Source: Tenebrio molitor (Eukaryota > Arthropoda > Insecta > Coleoptera > Tenebrionidae). Taken from it: a DNA stretch of 64,000 nucleotides. Below are positions 19,532 to 30,925 of this stretch, in pieces. The position numbers and the translations under genes were made by a program. The stretch spans positions 27,280,001-27,344,000 of the forward strand of contig NC_091049.1 in assembly GCF_963966145.1 (NCBI RefSeq), written 5' to 3'. Numbering within the stretch: the first letter of the stretch is position 1; the number at the start of each line of letters is the position of its first letter. The notes beneath the pieces are model-generated. The model made no database searches. It saw nothing but the letters and a program-made list of their open reading frames with translations, and was not told the origin of the DNA.

Positions 19532-22050
19532 ATGGATTACCAGCATCAGGACCTCTTAAATGGTAAGTTCATTAATATATAAGTACAAAAGATCATGAAC
19601 ATTTTTTAGACGACTACTTGAAACTAGTTCGTGTGTTAGGCAGCGACATTTTTCAGACAAGACTTGCTAAATTCTTACTGAAGTTAACATTTATTTTCTA
19701 CTTGGCGTTGTTAGTCGCTCAACTCTACTTTTTCTTTCTGGCAGCGACCATAGCAAACTTAATCAATTATGGACCCCTTTTCTTGCAAATGTGCTACGTA
19801 ATACTTGTCCATAAACGACACAACCTATTCCTAACATTTTTGTTTTAGACTGAATTCTCAATCGTTATACATTTGTCTAAAAATCATTTGGTAGAACAAG
19901 CAATGGAAGTGATCGATTTGTGGGAAATCGATTCCGCCGGTGAAGAAACCAAACAGAGAATCACAAGAGAATCCAGACGAATAAATATGTTTGTGGTAAT
20001 CAACACCATCCTGGGTGTGACGTGGGCTACTACTCTTGTTGTTTCCCATAATCCCACAGAGACGGTTTTTGTTCGAGATATTTTTCACTTACTGTTCCCC
20101 AGTCAGGCCAAGTTTCTTATAGTTTTCTTTAATTTGATGTTTTACTTGGTGGTTCTCACAGTTATAGCACATGCATATCAAATTATTTATACGACGCAAC
20201 ATGTGAAATTTCAGATATACATGTGCAAAATTTTCATCCAAAAAATGACAGATCATACAGATTTGGAAGAAAATGTAATTTATGATGGAGATTATCAAGA
20301 ATTGATAGAGTCAAGGCTGAAATTTTTCATCAACAGACATTGTGACTTTATCCGGTAATGACATTTTTATAATCTCAATTCGTAATCTTTATACAGGGTG
20401 ATTCTGAAATAAGTTTAGAAAAAAAAACGGTAATTGGTGATGATGAGATAAGATTATCTTAGTAGTTTAGCAACAATAATAATAATCAAAGGTAAAATGT
20501 GCCCGTCAATCACAAACGTAACATTACTCCTCTCGATCAATTCCATAGAAACATTTACAAAGCAATATGCTTGCACCTACAAATTTATTGTGGAGTTGAT
20601 GTAACAATGGTTGCTAATGAAGTGAACTAATTCGGACAAATTTTTCCTATTCATAGGCGTTGAAAATACAAGGATATTGGGTAGTTTCCATCCTTTTGAT
20701 TTCACCTCCAAAAGTCATTTACGCAGATTAATTTGTGTCACAAAATGTTTTCCAAATTTATTTCAGAATCACCCTGTATACATACAGGGTATTTCTGAAA
20801 TAGGTGCATTAATTTTAACTGGTAATAGAACTCGTCAAAAGGAACAACTTTTCTATCTACCATTTTGCCGAAGAACGATGTTTAGTTCCAAAAAAAAATT
20901 GGAGAGATTTTTCATTAAAATAGCCCTACGCCACTAAATACTGCAATGGCTAATTGAAATCAGCGCTAATATGAAAAAACATCTATTTTCATCCAGAAAA
21001 CGTGTTTTAACGCCGAAATCGAAATTCAAATAAATCTACCCGTATAGCAAAAAATCCACCTCGTAAGAATCTGGTTGTTTCACGTTTTTAGGTAGCTTAC
21101 TTTTGGAGATATGAACGGTTTTAGTTTTTTAAGCCATTACGCAACGTTTTTCGCCAAAATGGCAGAGAGAAAAGTTGTTCCTTTTGATGAGTTCTATTAC
21201 CAGTTAAAATTAATGCACCTATTTCAGAAACACCCTGTATATTTGGAATTTATTTTTCTTCTAATTTCTCTTCATCTGAAAACTCTTTATTTCTTGTTGT
21301 TAGTGTTTTGACACGTTTTTGATTTTTGAATGTTTTTAGCGGCCTTCCTCACGTTTTCTTAGCTTTTTATCAAATCATTTTTTTTATCAAATAACGCTGT
21401 TGTGTTACAGATGGAGAGATAATATGTTGCTTCTAATGAAGCATCTCATAGTGCCATTTACTTTGGGCGCCGTCGTCATCACTACAAGTTTTGCTCTTTC
21501 CCTCCTTCAAGTAAGAAACTGCTTCTGTAAATGTTCTCTTTCTGCTAACCACGTTAACATCATTAAAGCCCAAATCCTAAATCAAATGATTTTTGATTAA
21601 GAAACATGTAAATTTTTTGAGTAGATGTGTATTGTAGGATGCGATATCATGGCGCAGTGGTCTGTTCGCGGTTTGGGCCTTGTTGACCATCACAAGTCTG
21701 ATAAGAGCTGGACACTCTTTAGAAGACGAGGTAATTCACTCTGAAATGTTTATTTTGATGCAGAATTATTTTTCAGTCGGAAAAAATGTTGGCGAGTTTT
21801 TCCATTCCAAAATGGTACACCTGGAATATCAAAAACAGAAAGCTTCTGTTGACAATTTTGACCAACACGACCAGACCGATCAGCTTAAAATTCACTGACA
21901 GTTTTACCATAAACTACACCATACTTGTGTTTGTGAGTATAACTCTAAGTGAGGATATATCGATTAGACATTTGTTTCAATTTTTAGATTGGCAAGGCAC
22001 TCTACTCGATACTTTCAGTCTTTTTGAGTACAAAAATTAGAAAAAATTGA
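19532..22050 (+). CDS. Odorant receptor OR3 (type b), complete, 378 aa
   Basis: OR subunit with exons 19532-19562, 19610-19797, 19849-20354, 21411-21510, 21638-21730, 21777-21932 and 21988-22050. The first residues are MDYQHQDLLNDDYLK; TM1 is FLLKLTFIFYLALLVAQLYF. Exon 3 begins TEFSIV and contains VIDLWEID and RRINMF. WRDNMLLLMKHLIVPFTLGA opens TM5; exon 5 has a Lys/Arg-type change to IRAGHS before LEDE; the C-terminus is LYSILSVFLSTKIRKN. No lesion seen. Intron 3 (1056 bp) carries two adjacent TIR elements. Intron 2 (51 nt) contains an in-frame TAG, so retention would truncate the protein. Confidence 0.87.
20394..20776. mobile_element. TIR element MITE-a in OR3 intron 3
   Basis: CAGGGTGATTCTGAAATAA at the left, inverse at the right (TTATTTCAGAATCACCCTG), TA-flanked. 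The same element at the same place is found in OR4 intron 3 (27251-27748) but not in OR6 (37590 region). Confidence 0.8.
20785..21237. mobile_element. TIR element MITE-b next to MITE-a
   Basis: CAGGGTATTTCTGAAATAGG with inverted arms of ~95 bp (including TTAATTTTAACTGGTAATAG and AAAAGGAACAAC). It begins only 8 bp after MITE-a, and its outer bases resemble those of MITE-a. Absent from OR4, so it is younger than the OR3/OR4 split. Confidence 0.8.
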
Positions 22051-22621
22051 TTCGCTATTAAATCTTTAGTGATGGATGTTTACTGACTTTCCAAATATCT
22101 TAAGAGAGAGCACTTTGCAATAGTGCTATTCATTGTGAGAAGATATAGCAACAGCAATTATCTCTTGTCACAATTTACACTTTTTTAAGTTTAACTAAAC
22201 TAAAATATAAATTTATAGTTTAAAACCACTCCAGCAAAATTGATAGCAAATAGTTTTAAGCAATTCGCCATGAAAATTAGTAAAACCGTCTTGTTTCTCT
22301 TATTCCACTAGTATCGTCAGCATTTTATCAAATTGTCAAAATTGCAACTCCACACTCTGAAATTGAAATACTTTATAATAAAGTAAACACTAAGTATTTC
22401 TTTTCAATTTTTTTCCACTCAATTGTCACATTCCTAATCGTCATGGTTCAGTGGAAAGAAAAAACTCCTGAATCAGACTGACCCAATGTTTACTAACGTT
22501 CTGCAAAATTTTTCCACTATTATCCAACCACGGTCCTTGCAGTTATTTACTCGATTGTAGGAAATTACTATTAAATATTCATTCAAAGCAAACATATTTG
22601 ATTCTTGTTGATTACTAAAAC

Positions 22622-23320
22622 ATGACATTCACCGACATCGTTGTCGTACGAGCCCTTATTTCTATCGTTAAACTGGCTACAATGGACATGAAAATTGTAG
22701 TGCTATATTTCAAAACTGAAAAATGGTTGTCACTGACTCCATCTTCCTTCGAAAATACAGTGCCCACTACTTTCCAAAAGCTTTACCCGTTTGTCACATT
22801 CACGTTTTACACAGTCGGTGTAATGTACGTTTTATACGAACGCAGCTAGATTTACCGAACCCTACCAACAGTGCAGCTGTGTCTAAAAGTTATTATGGAC
22901 CTTGTGCTCTACAGTCACAATGGTCACTCTTTGATCACCGTCATGGTATTCACACGGCGACAGTGGTTCGTACTCGTGAAAAACCTGACCGTGACGGGCA
23001 CAAAAATCCAGAAACGAAGACACCATCTGTTTATTTTTGTCCTGACGCAGGTGATATTTTGCACGTCAGGTGTGTTGATCGCTTCAGCTTGGATGGCCAT
23101 TGCGGGAATAAGTTTCCTGAAAATGTTCTTCGTCGAAAACTTCCAGGTTTATTCCCTCTTCTTTTATGTGACCTTCGCTTGCGCCATTTCGACCCTGTTG
23201 CTGGAAAGGTACCACTACCATTGTTACTCATTGCTTGATGAAGTCAGACGCACTTTATTCCACGATTTACAGCCGCTCGGTTTTTCTGCATCGACAGGAA
23301 CACGATATGCAGTGTCTTAA
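22622..23320 (+). pseudogene. Gustatory-receptor-like fragment 2, one nonsense codon
   Basis: One frame of 232 codons from ATG 22622 (MTFTDIVVVRAL) to a stop at 23320, interrupted by TAG at 22847 where fragment 1 reads TAC. Hydrophobic stretches at KLYPFVTFTFYTVGVMYVLY, LFIFVLTQVIFCTSGVLIAS and LFFYVTFACAISTLLLERYHY suggest three to four TM segments, as in the first half of a GR. No second half was found before LINE-A begins at about 23580. The reading beyond 23290 may be frameshifted, because the +1 frame gives QEHDMQCLKFFQHIF, a more GR-like continuation. Not functional as read. Confidence 0.5.
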
Positions 23321-23579
23321 ATTCTTTCAGCACATTTTTCATTGTAATAATTCAGTTTAAATGAACTAGAAAGAACCCTTTTGAAATGCGAAGGCTGCAC
23401 TTCCAGATCTCACCAGAATTGTGAAATTGAAATGCAATCTCTACACGAGCAATTTCGGTGCACATTTTTGTTAATCAATACGTTCCAACAAATACCAATT
23501 TCGTTCAGGCTAAAGCAAAAATGCTCGATAGTTTTTCATAAGGAAAAACAATAAAAACCAATCCATACTGACTAGATTT

Positions 23580-24830
23580 TATTCCTATCCCCCACCCTTT
23601 TCCTTCTGTGTTATTTTCCTAACCTTCGCTTCCTCAAACCTATCTCGAGATTGTCCAGCTCTGCTCTCTCTCCTATTCTGAATTCTTCTACTTTTTGCCA
23701 TGCTTTTTCGTTCACTTTTCCGTAATCTATCACTGTTTCCCCATGCTACCTATATAGGTCCATTCCCCTTCTTCGTCCCCTTGCTTGTTCCCGTTCAGTA
23801 CCACCCATCCATTTTCTTCGATCCATTCCATCAGTCTCTTCCCTTCTGCAATTTCCTCCCTGTCTTTGGTTTTTCTTTTACCTTTCCCCCTCTCCTCTTC
23901 ATAATTTCTTGCTCCTCTATCTCCTATTCTCCCGTTGAAGTCTCCTCCCAAGAGTATACAATCTTCCCTGTTTTCTTTCAATAGGTACGTCTTCTTGTTG
24001 TCTTCATCTCTTTACTGTATATTATCATTATTTTCCACCATTTATTACTTATATGAACTTTTCTTTCCTACTTCTTCTCTCTTTTCTTGTCGCTTTTCTT
24101 TAATCCCCAATTTCACCCCTGTTATTATTCCCGCGGTAGCTGTTCCCTTTTTCTTTTCTCTTTTTGTCCTCGACCTTCCCATTTGTACTCTTTCGGTAGC
24201 GACTTTCCCCTTTGTGCTTCTTTCCCGGTTTCCATTTACTTTGTCCATCTGCCTTTTCATTTACCTTCTCTTTATACCTTTTCTCGCCGCTTCGTCTTCT
24301 CTTCTTCTCGCCTTCTTCTAAAAATTTTTCTTCAGCTTCTCCTCTCTCTCATCCCATATAAACCATTCTCCGTTTATCTGTATCTTCCTGGATCTTATTT
24401 TCACTCTTTTTCCTCTATCTCTCTCTTCTCTAGCCACCTGTCTTACCTTCTTTTGTGTTTAGCTTTCTTCACTTGTCAAATCCTCATCTAATTACATCCT
24501 CTCACCTTTTCTTTCATTCAACTAACTCTAATTTAGCATAATGTTCTTCTTCTGCTCCCAACTTTCTATTTTTACCAGCACCATCTTATCTTAATTTCTT
24601 TTAAATGCTTCTTTTATGTTCACTTTCACCCTTATCTCCTTTTCTAACTATTCTTCCACCCCACTCTCTATATTTTCTCTTATTCCCCCTATTCCGCTTA
24701 TTATAACATTATTCTTTCTCTCCTTCTTTTATCTTTGTTCCATCTTTTCTTTTATCATTTTCATCCAAACTGCCTCCTCCGCCTACGATTTCTCTTCTCT
24801 TCCTCTCATCTTCTCTCTCACTGTGTTTTC
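23580..24830 (-). mobile_element. LINE-A copy 2
   Basis: Same insertion as copy 1, with a better preserved endonuclease: CILLGGDFNGRIG, MEWIEENGWVVLNGNKQGDE, GEWTYIGSMGK (23981-23730) then FRIGERAELDNLEI near 23670, the usual end of an APE-type nuclease domain. ORF1-like basic protein is read from 24846 downward. About 530 bp of ORF1 present in copy 1 is deleted at 24826. No RT. Confidence 0.7.
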
Positions 24831-24909
24831 AAGTTTCCGTTTATAAATCATGAATAGATAATCCGGTTTGTGATATCAGTGCCACACAAAACTGGTTATT
24901 GCTGGACAA

Positions 24910-25457
24910 TAGTATTTTACAGTAGAAGTCCGCTAGGATAGCCTTTACTGCCTAGCCAGAGATTTTGTGAGACGAGCTCGCAGAGCGAGTCGAATAATAC
25001 TGGCGAGGCAGTAAAGGCTCTAACGGACGTGTATTGTACAATAGTTTTTGTAATATCTCTACGATTCGTTAACAATTATCTTTTTGATATAATTTTTTTC
25101 AACACTATCGAAAAAACCGAATAAGTGTGCGGAGGACGTCGTTGTTTGTAAAAAAAATTGTTTCAATATTGTTTGTCAGATTTGTTCAACGCTTAAGTTT
25201 CCGTTGAAAATAAATGAATGAAATCAATAAAAAATCGCAATCAAGATATTCCCGATGTCCGGAAGTGAGGTCATCGTTATTGCCTGGAAAATCGCGCTTG
25301 TGTTAGTGTTAAAATTGTGAAGCATCATCTTCGATCTTGTCTACATTTGCTGCTGTTTGTCAGATTTGTTCAACATTTTAACTTTCCATTCGGCCGTTAT
25401 GAGGTTGTTTATATGGTGACAAACAGTCCGGAAAGCCACCTTTAACAACTAGATATT
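24910..25457 (+). mobile_element. 548-bp hairpin element with 4-bp flank repeat ACAA
   Basis: Clean insertion: copies 1 and 3 of this block read GCTGGACAAAAATG where this copy reads GCTGGACAA, insert, ACAAAAAAATG. It starts TAGTATTTTACAG and at once forms a ~115-bp hairpin (arms GCCTTTACTGCCTAGCCAG and inverse CTGGCGAGGCAGTAAAGGC, apex GACGAGCTCGCAGAGCGAGTCG). The remaining ~430 bp is noncoding and ends CTAGATATT. This is the best-dated member of the hairpin family. Confidence 0.75.
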
Positions 25458-26385
25458 ACAAAAAAATGTATTACGTTCGATCGCGGTAAAAATAGGTTGA
25501 AAATATTGAACAATTTGGCTCCATCATCTTTCAGAAATTATATTTGTTTTAAGCATTTTTGTTCTACGCAATCGGTCTTCATATCCGAAAACTATTGTAC
25601 ACTTTGCTTTATTTTATTTCTCTAATTTTGCGGCTATTGAATGGACTGAACTTAAACACCCACATATGCTATAATTTCATAATGATGATGTTGAAAAGGA
25701 GTTAATGATTTGCGAAGTAGTTGAAACAAACTGATGCAACAGATGTCAGAGAAAAATACTCCGTGTTAATTTCGATGCACTTAACTTATATTGTGCCGTA
25801 ACTACTTATGCAGATTGTCTATAAAAGAATGTGGGTTCGCAGATGGCTCTGGAATTTGTTTTGCCACCTCGTTTAAATTCATCAAATACTAATCACAAAC
25901 TGTCAAATATTCACAAACTCTCTACAAAAAGTCAGCATAACTTCATTTCCGCTTTCCTGCCTTGCTTTTTCTGTGACCACAAAAAAAAACATTTTTTTTT
26001 TCATAAGCGGCCAAAGAGGCATCTCAGTTTGGTCATAGACAGCTTACCACTGATGCGAATTCTTGATGATTCGTATTTCTAGTGTAGAAAAAACGAATTC
26101 ATATTGTTCATAAAGTTCTTTTAGTTACTATTTTAATCTACCTGTAAATAATGTTTAATGATAATGATTTTCACTTAAACTGGTGATTATTCAAACTGCT
26201 GTAATTGCATGCCTACATCATTAACTTAAAATATTAATAACTGCATTTACAATGGAATTCAATGAGTTAAATAAATTTAGTTCTAGTCAAGTGTCTGCCA
26301 AGTGCATTCAAATAGAAACAAATTAAATGAGTGTATATACTGAAAAATATTTATTTCTTCTCGTGTTAAAATAAAATTAAAACTT
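25458..26385. other. Duplicated spacer and 5' flank of OR4
   Basis: Matches 3720-4660 and 31015-32623. No gene. The last 180 bp is the type-a OR 5' flank. Confidence 0.6.
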
Positions 26386-28566
26386 ATGGATTATCAGCAT
26401 CACAACCTCCTAAACGGTAAGTTCATTAATACATAACTGGCCAACTTCCTCATTAGTATTTTTCAGAGGACCACTTGAAACTAGTTCGTGTGTTGGGCAG
26501 CGACATTTATCAAACAAGAATTGGTAAATTCGTCCTGAAATTAACATTTCTTTTCTACTTGGCGTTGTTAGTCGCTCAACTCTACTTCTTCTTTCTGGCA
26601 GCGAGCACAGAAAACTTAATCGATCATGCACCGCTCTTCTTGCAAATGTGTTACGTAATATTTGGCCAGAACCAACACAACTTATTCCTAACGTTTTTGT
26701 TTTAGACTGAATTCTCAATCGTCGTACATTTGTGTAAAAATCATTTGGTAGAACAAGCAATGGAAGTGATCGATTTGTGGGAAATCGATTCCGCCGGTGA
26801 AGAAACCAAACAGAGAATCACAAGAGAATCCAGACGAATAAATATGTTTATGGTAATCAACACCATCCTGGGTGTGACGTGGGCTACTACTCTTGTTGTT
26901 TCCCATAATCCCACAGAGACGGTTTTTGTTCGAGATATTTTTCACTTACTGTTCCCCAGTCAGGCAAAGTTTCTTATAGTTTTCTTTAATTTGACGTCTT
27001 ACTTGGTGGTTGTCACGGTTATAGCACATGCATATCAAATTATTTATACGACGCAACATGTGAAATTTCAGATATACATGTGCAAAACATTCATCCAGAA
27101 AATGACAGATCGTACAGATTGGGAAGAAAATTTAATTTATGTAGGAGATTATCAAGAATTGATAGAGTCAAGGCTGAAATTTTTCATCAACAGACATTGT
27201 GACTTTATCCGGTAATGATATTTTTATAATCTCAATTCGTAATCTTTATACAGGGTGATTCTGAAACAAGTTTGGAAAAAAGGTAATTGGTGATGATGAG
27301 AAGAAGTCATAGACAAAAAAAAATTTTATAAAAGTTTTTTCGTTTTCGAGATACAAATGAAACTGAAAATTTGGTCAGAATTGCTAGTACGCTGCTGAGT
27401 TAAAAGTGTTTACCTGATTATCTTAGTAGTTTAGCAACAATAATAATCAAAGATAAAATGTGCCCGTCAGTCACAAAAGTAACATTACTCCTCTCGATCA
27501 TTTCCATAGAAACATTTACAAAGCAGTATGCTTGCACCTACAATTTTATTGTGGAGTTGATGTAACAATGGTTGCTAATGAAGTGAACTAATTCGGACAA
27601 ACTTTTCCTATTCATAGGCGTTGAAAATACAAGGATATTGGGTAGTTTCCATCCTTTTAATTTCACCTCCAAAAGTAATTTACGCAGATTAATTTGTGTC
27701 AAGGATACTCCACAAAATTTTTTCCAAACTTATTTCAGAATCATCGTGTATACATATATTTGGAATTTATTTTTGTTCTAATTTCTCTTCATCTGAAAAC
27801 TCTTTATTTCTTGTTGTTAGGGTTTGACACGTTTTTGATTTTTGAATGTTTTTAGCGGCCTTCCTCACGTTTTCTTAGCTCTTTATCAAATCATTTTTTT
27901 ATCAAATAACGCTGTTCTGTCACAGATGGAGAGATAATGCGTTGCTCCAAATGAAAAATCTCATAGTGCCATTTACTTTGGGCGCCGTCGTCATCACCAC
28001 AAGTCTTGCTCTTTCCCTCCTACAAGTAAGAAACTGCTTCTCTTAATGTTCTCTTTCTGCTAACCACGTTAACATTATTAAAGCGCAAATTCTAAATCAA
28101 ATGATTTTTGATTACGAAACATGTAAATTTTTTGAGTAGATCTATATTGTAGGATGCGATATCGTGGCGCAGTTGTCTGTTCGGGGTTTGGATCTTGTTG
28201 AGCATCACAAGTCTGATAACAGCTGGGCACTCTTTAGAGGACGAGGTGATTCACTGTGAAATGTTTATTTTGATGCTGAATTATTTTTCAGTCGGAAAAA
28301 ATGTTGGCGAGTTTTTCCATTCCAAAATGGTACAACTGGAATATCAAAAACAGAAAGCTTCTGTTGACAATTTTGACCAACACGACCAGACCGATCAGCT
28401 TAAAATTTACAGACAGTTTTATCATAAACTACACCATACTTGTGTTTGTGAGTATAACTCTTGGTGAGGATATCATTGATCCGATATTTGTTTCAATTTT
28501 CAGATTGCCAAGACACTCTACTCAATACTTTCAGTCTTCTTGAGTACAAAAATTAGAAAAGATTGA
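26386..28566 (+). CDS. Odorant receptor OR4 (a/b chimera), complete, 378 aa
   Basis: Exons 26386-26416, 26467-26654, 26706-27211, 27926-28025, 28153-28245, 28292-28447 and 28504-28566. The 5' flank, exon 1 (MDYQHHNLLN) and most of exon 2 (SDIYQTRIGKFVLKLTFLFY) are type a, as in OR2 and OR5. From the end of exon 2 (LFLQMCY) through intron 2, exon 3 (TEFSIV) and MITE-a in intron 3 it is type b, as in OR3. It is open throughout, with PKWYNW, RPISLKFTDSF and LYSILSVF at the C-terminus. The switch places type-b TM2-TM7 behind a type-a promoter, which could change where this receptor is expressed (inference). Confidence 0.87.
27251..27748. mobile_element. MITE-a copy in OR4 intron 3
   Basis: Paralogous to 20394-20776. 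It keeps ~115 bp in the middle that the OR3 copy has lost; its right end is degraded (TCATCGTG for CACCCTG). Confidence 0.75.
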
Positions 28567-29089
28567 TTCGCTATTAATTAAATCTTTAGTGATAGATGTT
28601 TACTGACTTTCTAAATATTTTAAGAGATACTCGTAGCACTTTTCAATAGTGCTATTAATTGTGAGAAGATATAGCAACAGCAATTATCTCTTGTGACAAT
28701 TTACACTTTTTTAAGGTTAACTAAACTAAAATGTAAATTTATAGTTTAAAACCACTCCAGCAAAATTGATAGCAAATAGTTTTAAGCAATTCGCCATGAA
28801 AATGAGTAAAACCGTCTTGTTTCTCTTATTCCACTCGTATCGTCAGCATTTTATCAAATTGTCAAAATTGCAACTCCACACTCTGAAATTGAAATTCTTT
28901 ATAATAAAGTAAACACTGAGTATTTCTTTTAAATTTTTTTCCACTCAATTGTCACATTCCTAATCGTCATGGTTCAGTGGAAAGAAAAAACTCCTGAATC
29001 AGACTGACCCAACCACGGTCCTTGCAGTTATTACTCGAATGTAGGAAATTACAATTAAATATTCATTCAAAGCAGACATATTTGATTGT
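28567..29089. other. OR4 3' flank with GR fragment deleted
   Basis: Same flank as after OR1 and OR3 up to TTGTTGATTA (about 29097), then directly LINE-A sequence. The GR fragment present in the other two blocks is missing here. Confidence 0.65.
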
Positions 29090-30925
29090 TGTTGATTAAT
29101 TTTTCCTCTTTCTTTTCTTGTCGCTTTTCTTTAATCCCCAATTTCACCCCTGTTATTATTCCCCCGGTAGCTCTTCCCTTTTTCTTTTCTCTTTTCGTCC
29201 CTCGACCTTCCCATTCGTACTCTTTCGGTAGCGACTTTGCCCTTTGTGCTTCTTTCCCGGTTTCCGTTTACTTTGTCCATCTACCTTTTTATTTACCTTC
29301 TCTTTATACCTTTTCTCGCCGGTTCGTCTTCTCTTCTTCTCTCCTTCTTCTGAAAATTTTTCATCAGCTTCTCCTCTCTCTCTCATCCTATATAAACCAT
29401 TCCCCGTTTATCTTCTGTATCTTCTTGGATTTTATTTTCACCCTTTTCCTCTATATCTCTCTTCTCTAGCCACCTCTCTTAATTTCTTTTGCGTTTTGCT
29501 TTCTTCATTTGTCAAATCGTCATCTATTTTGGTCGCCTATGTACAACAATCACATAGCCTCTCTAGAACGTGTTCAACGCAGGTTTTTGAAGAATGGGGT
29601 ACATATGTTAACTGGTAGTTACCCACCCAGAGGCCATCCAAACGATCTTCTTTTGGGACAGTTTGGAATGTCATCACTACTTTCAAGACGTGCTGAGCAC
29701 TCAGTGGTTTTCCTGTTCAAATTGATCCATGGTCTTGTCAACTGTTCAGATTTATTATCGCAAGTTACCTTTAAGGTTAATCGTCCGGCTTGTCGCACGA
29801 AAAGCACATTCTCTCTTCCGACTAGACGGACAAATACTGGACTCTCGTCGCCCGTCGTCCGGATGATGACCAATTACGGAAACATTGAGGATACGGTTGA
29901 CATATTTTGTTGTGGCATCGACGCTATCAGGAAGTGCTATCTCAACCCTCTTGTTCGAGACCAGCAATAGAATGCTAGTTGCTTGGTATGGCTTGAGATG
30001 GTTTTGTTAATTCTCAATTGTGGTTGCATCGTTTCCTTTGGTTTCTGCTTTAGTTTTGTCTCTTAATTCATCAATGCTTAGTTGACCTATAATTGGGACA
30101 TCCTGTTGGTCAACTTATCAAACATAATAATAATAATAATAATAATAATCTATATACACCTCTCACTCTTATTAGCATAATGTTCTTCTTCTGCTCCCAA
30201 CTTTCTATTTTTACCAGCACCATCTTATCTTTCTTTATTTTAAATGCTTTCTTTACGTTCAGTTTCACCCCTATCTCCCCTTCTAACTATTCTTCCACTC
30301 CCATCTCTATTTTTCCTATATTTTCCTCTATCATTTTCATCCTTTCCATCCAATCTGCCTCCTCCGCCTGCCATTTTTATTCTCTTCCTCTTCTCTCTCA
30401 CTGCCGCTAATTCTTTCTTTAGCTCCCCCTTCTCCTCAATCACTGCCGCTAATTCCCTTCTTAGTACTTTATTCTCCTATCTTATTCCCACCGCATCCTC
30501 TCTTATCTCTCTAATCATGGTTTTCATTTCCTTATCGAATTGCTTGCTTTTATTTCCTTCTTCGCTCCTACTTAAGGATCCTCCCGTTCTGGAACTCTTT
30601 CAGAATGGGTTCGTGCTTTCTTCAGACGTCCTACCCTTTTCTCTTTCTCTCTGGCTGCTTTCTTTCCTTAGATTCGGCAGTTTCGGCATGCCCTCTCTTT
30701 CTTGCCTGCTGCCTTTTGCTTATCACCTCTCACTCACAAATGAAAAACATTTAAAAAAATATCCCTCTCAAGTTATTACACCGGTTTTTTCTTCGTTTCT
30801 TCCGTGTTTCCATAGTTTTCTCGATGCAATTCTTTCTCCTCTTTATTTTAATACTTAACATTTCATTTAATATTTTCCAACATTTTTGTTCTTTCTACGC
30901 CACTGACGTAAGACGATTAGTAAAT
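29090..30925 (-). mobile_element. LINE-A copy 3, split by LINE-B
   Basis: Two parts, 29090-29527 and 30154-30925, match copy 1 on both sides of the insertion (compare 2780-2800). They encode basic ORF1 protein on the minus strand (for example 30443-30240). The endonuclease end present in copy 2 is missing. Confidence 0.65.
29528..30149 (+). mobile_element. LINE-B 3' fragment (RT C-terminus with (AAT)n tail)
   Basis: Frame to 29970 encodes the typical tail after the RT domain of jockey/CR1-like LINEs: LERVQRRFLKNG, PRGHPNDLLLGQFGMSSLLSRR, NCSDLLSQVTFKV, TFSLPTRRTN and DIFCCGIDAIRK. The 3' end is an (AAT) repeat at 30124-30149. ATCTAT precedes the 5' end and overlaps the last bases of the tail, and LINE-A copy 1 shows the unfilled site GTCATCTATATACATC. 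This is therefore a 5'-truncated insertion into LINE-A. Confidence 0.8.

Noticed and set aside
24910..25457. Helitron identity for the hairpin element (CTAG near one end, hairpin at the other)
   Set aside because: Helitrons start TC, insert between A and T without target duplication, and have the hairpin next to the CTRR end; here the hairpin is at the opposite end and ACAA is duplicated.
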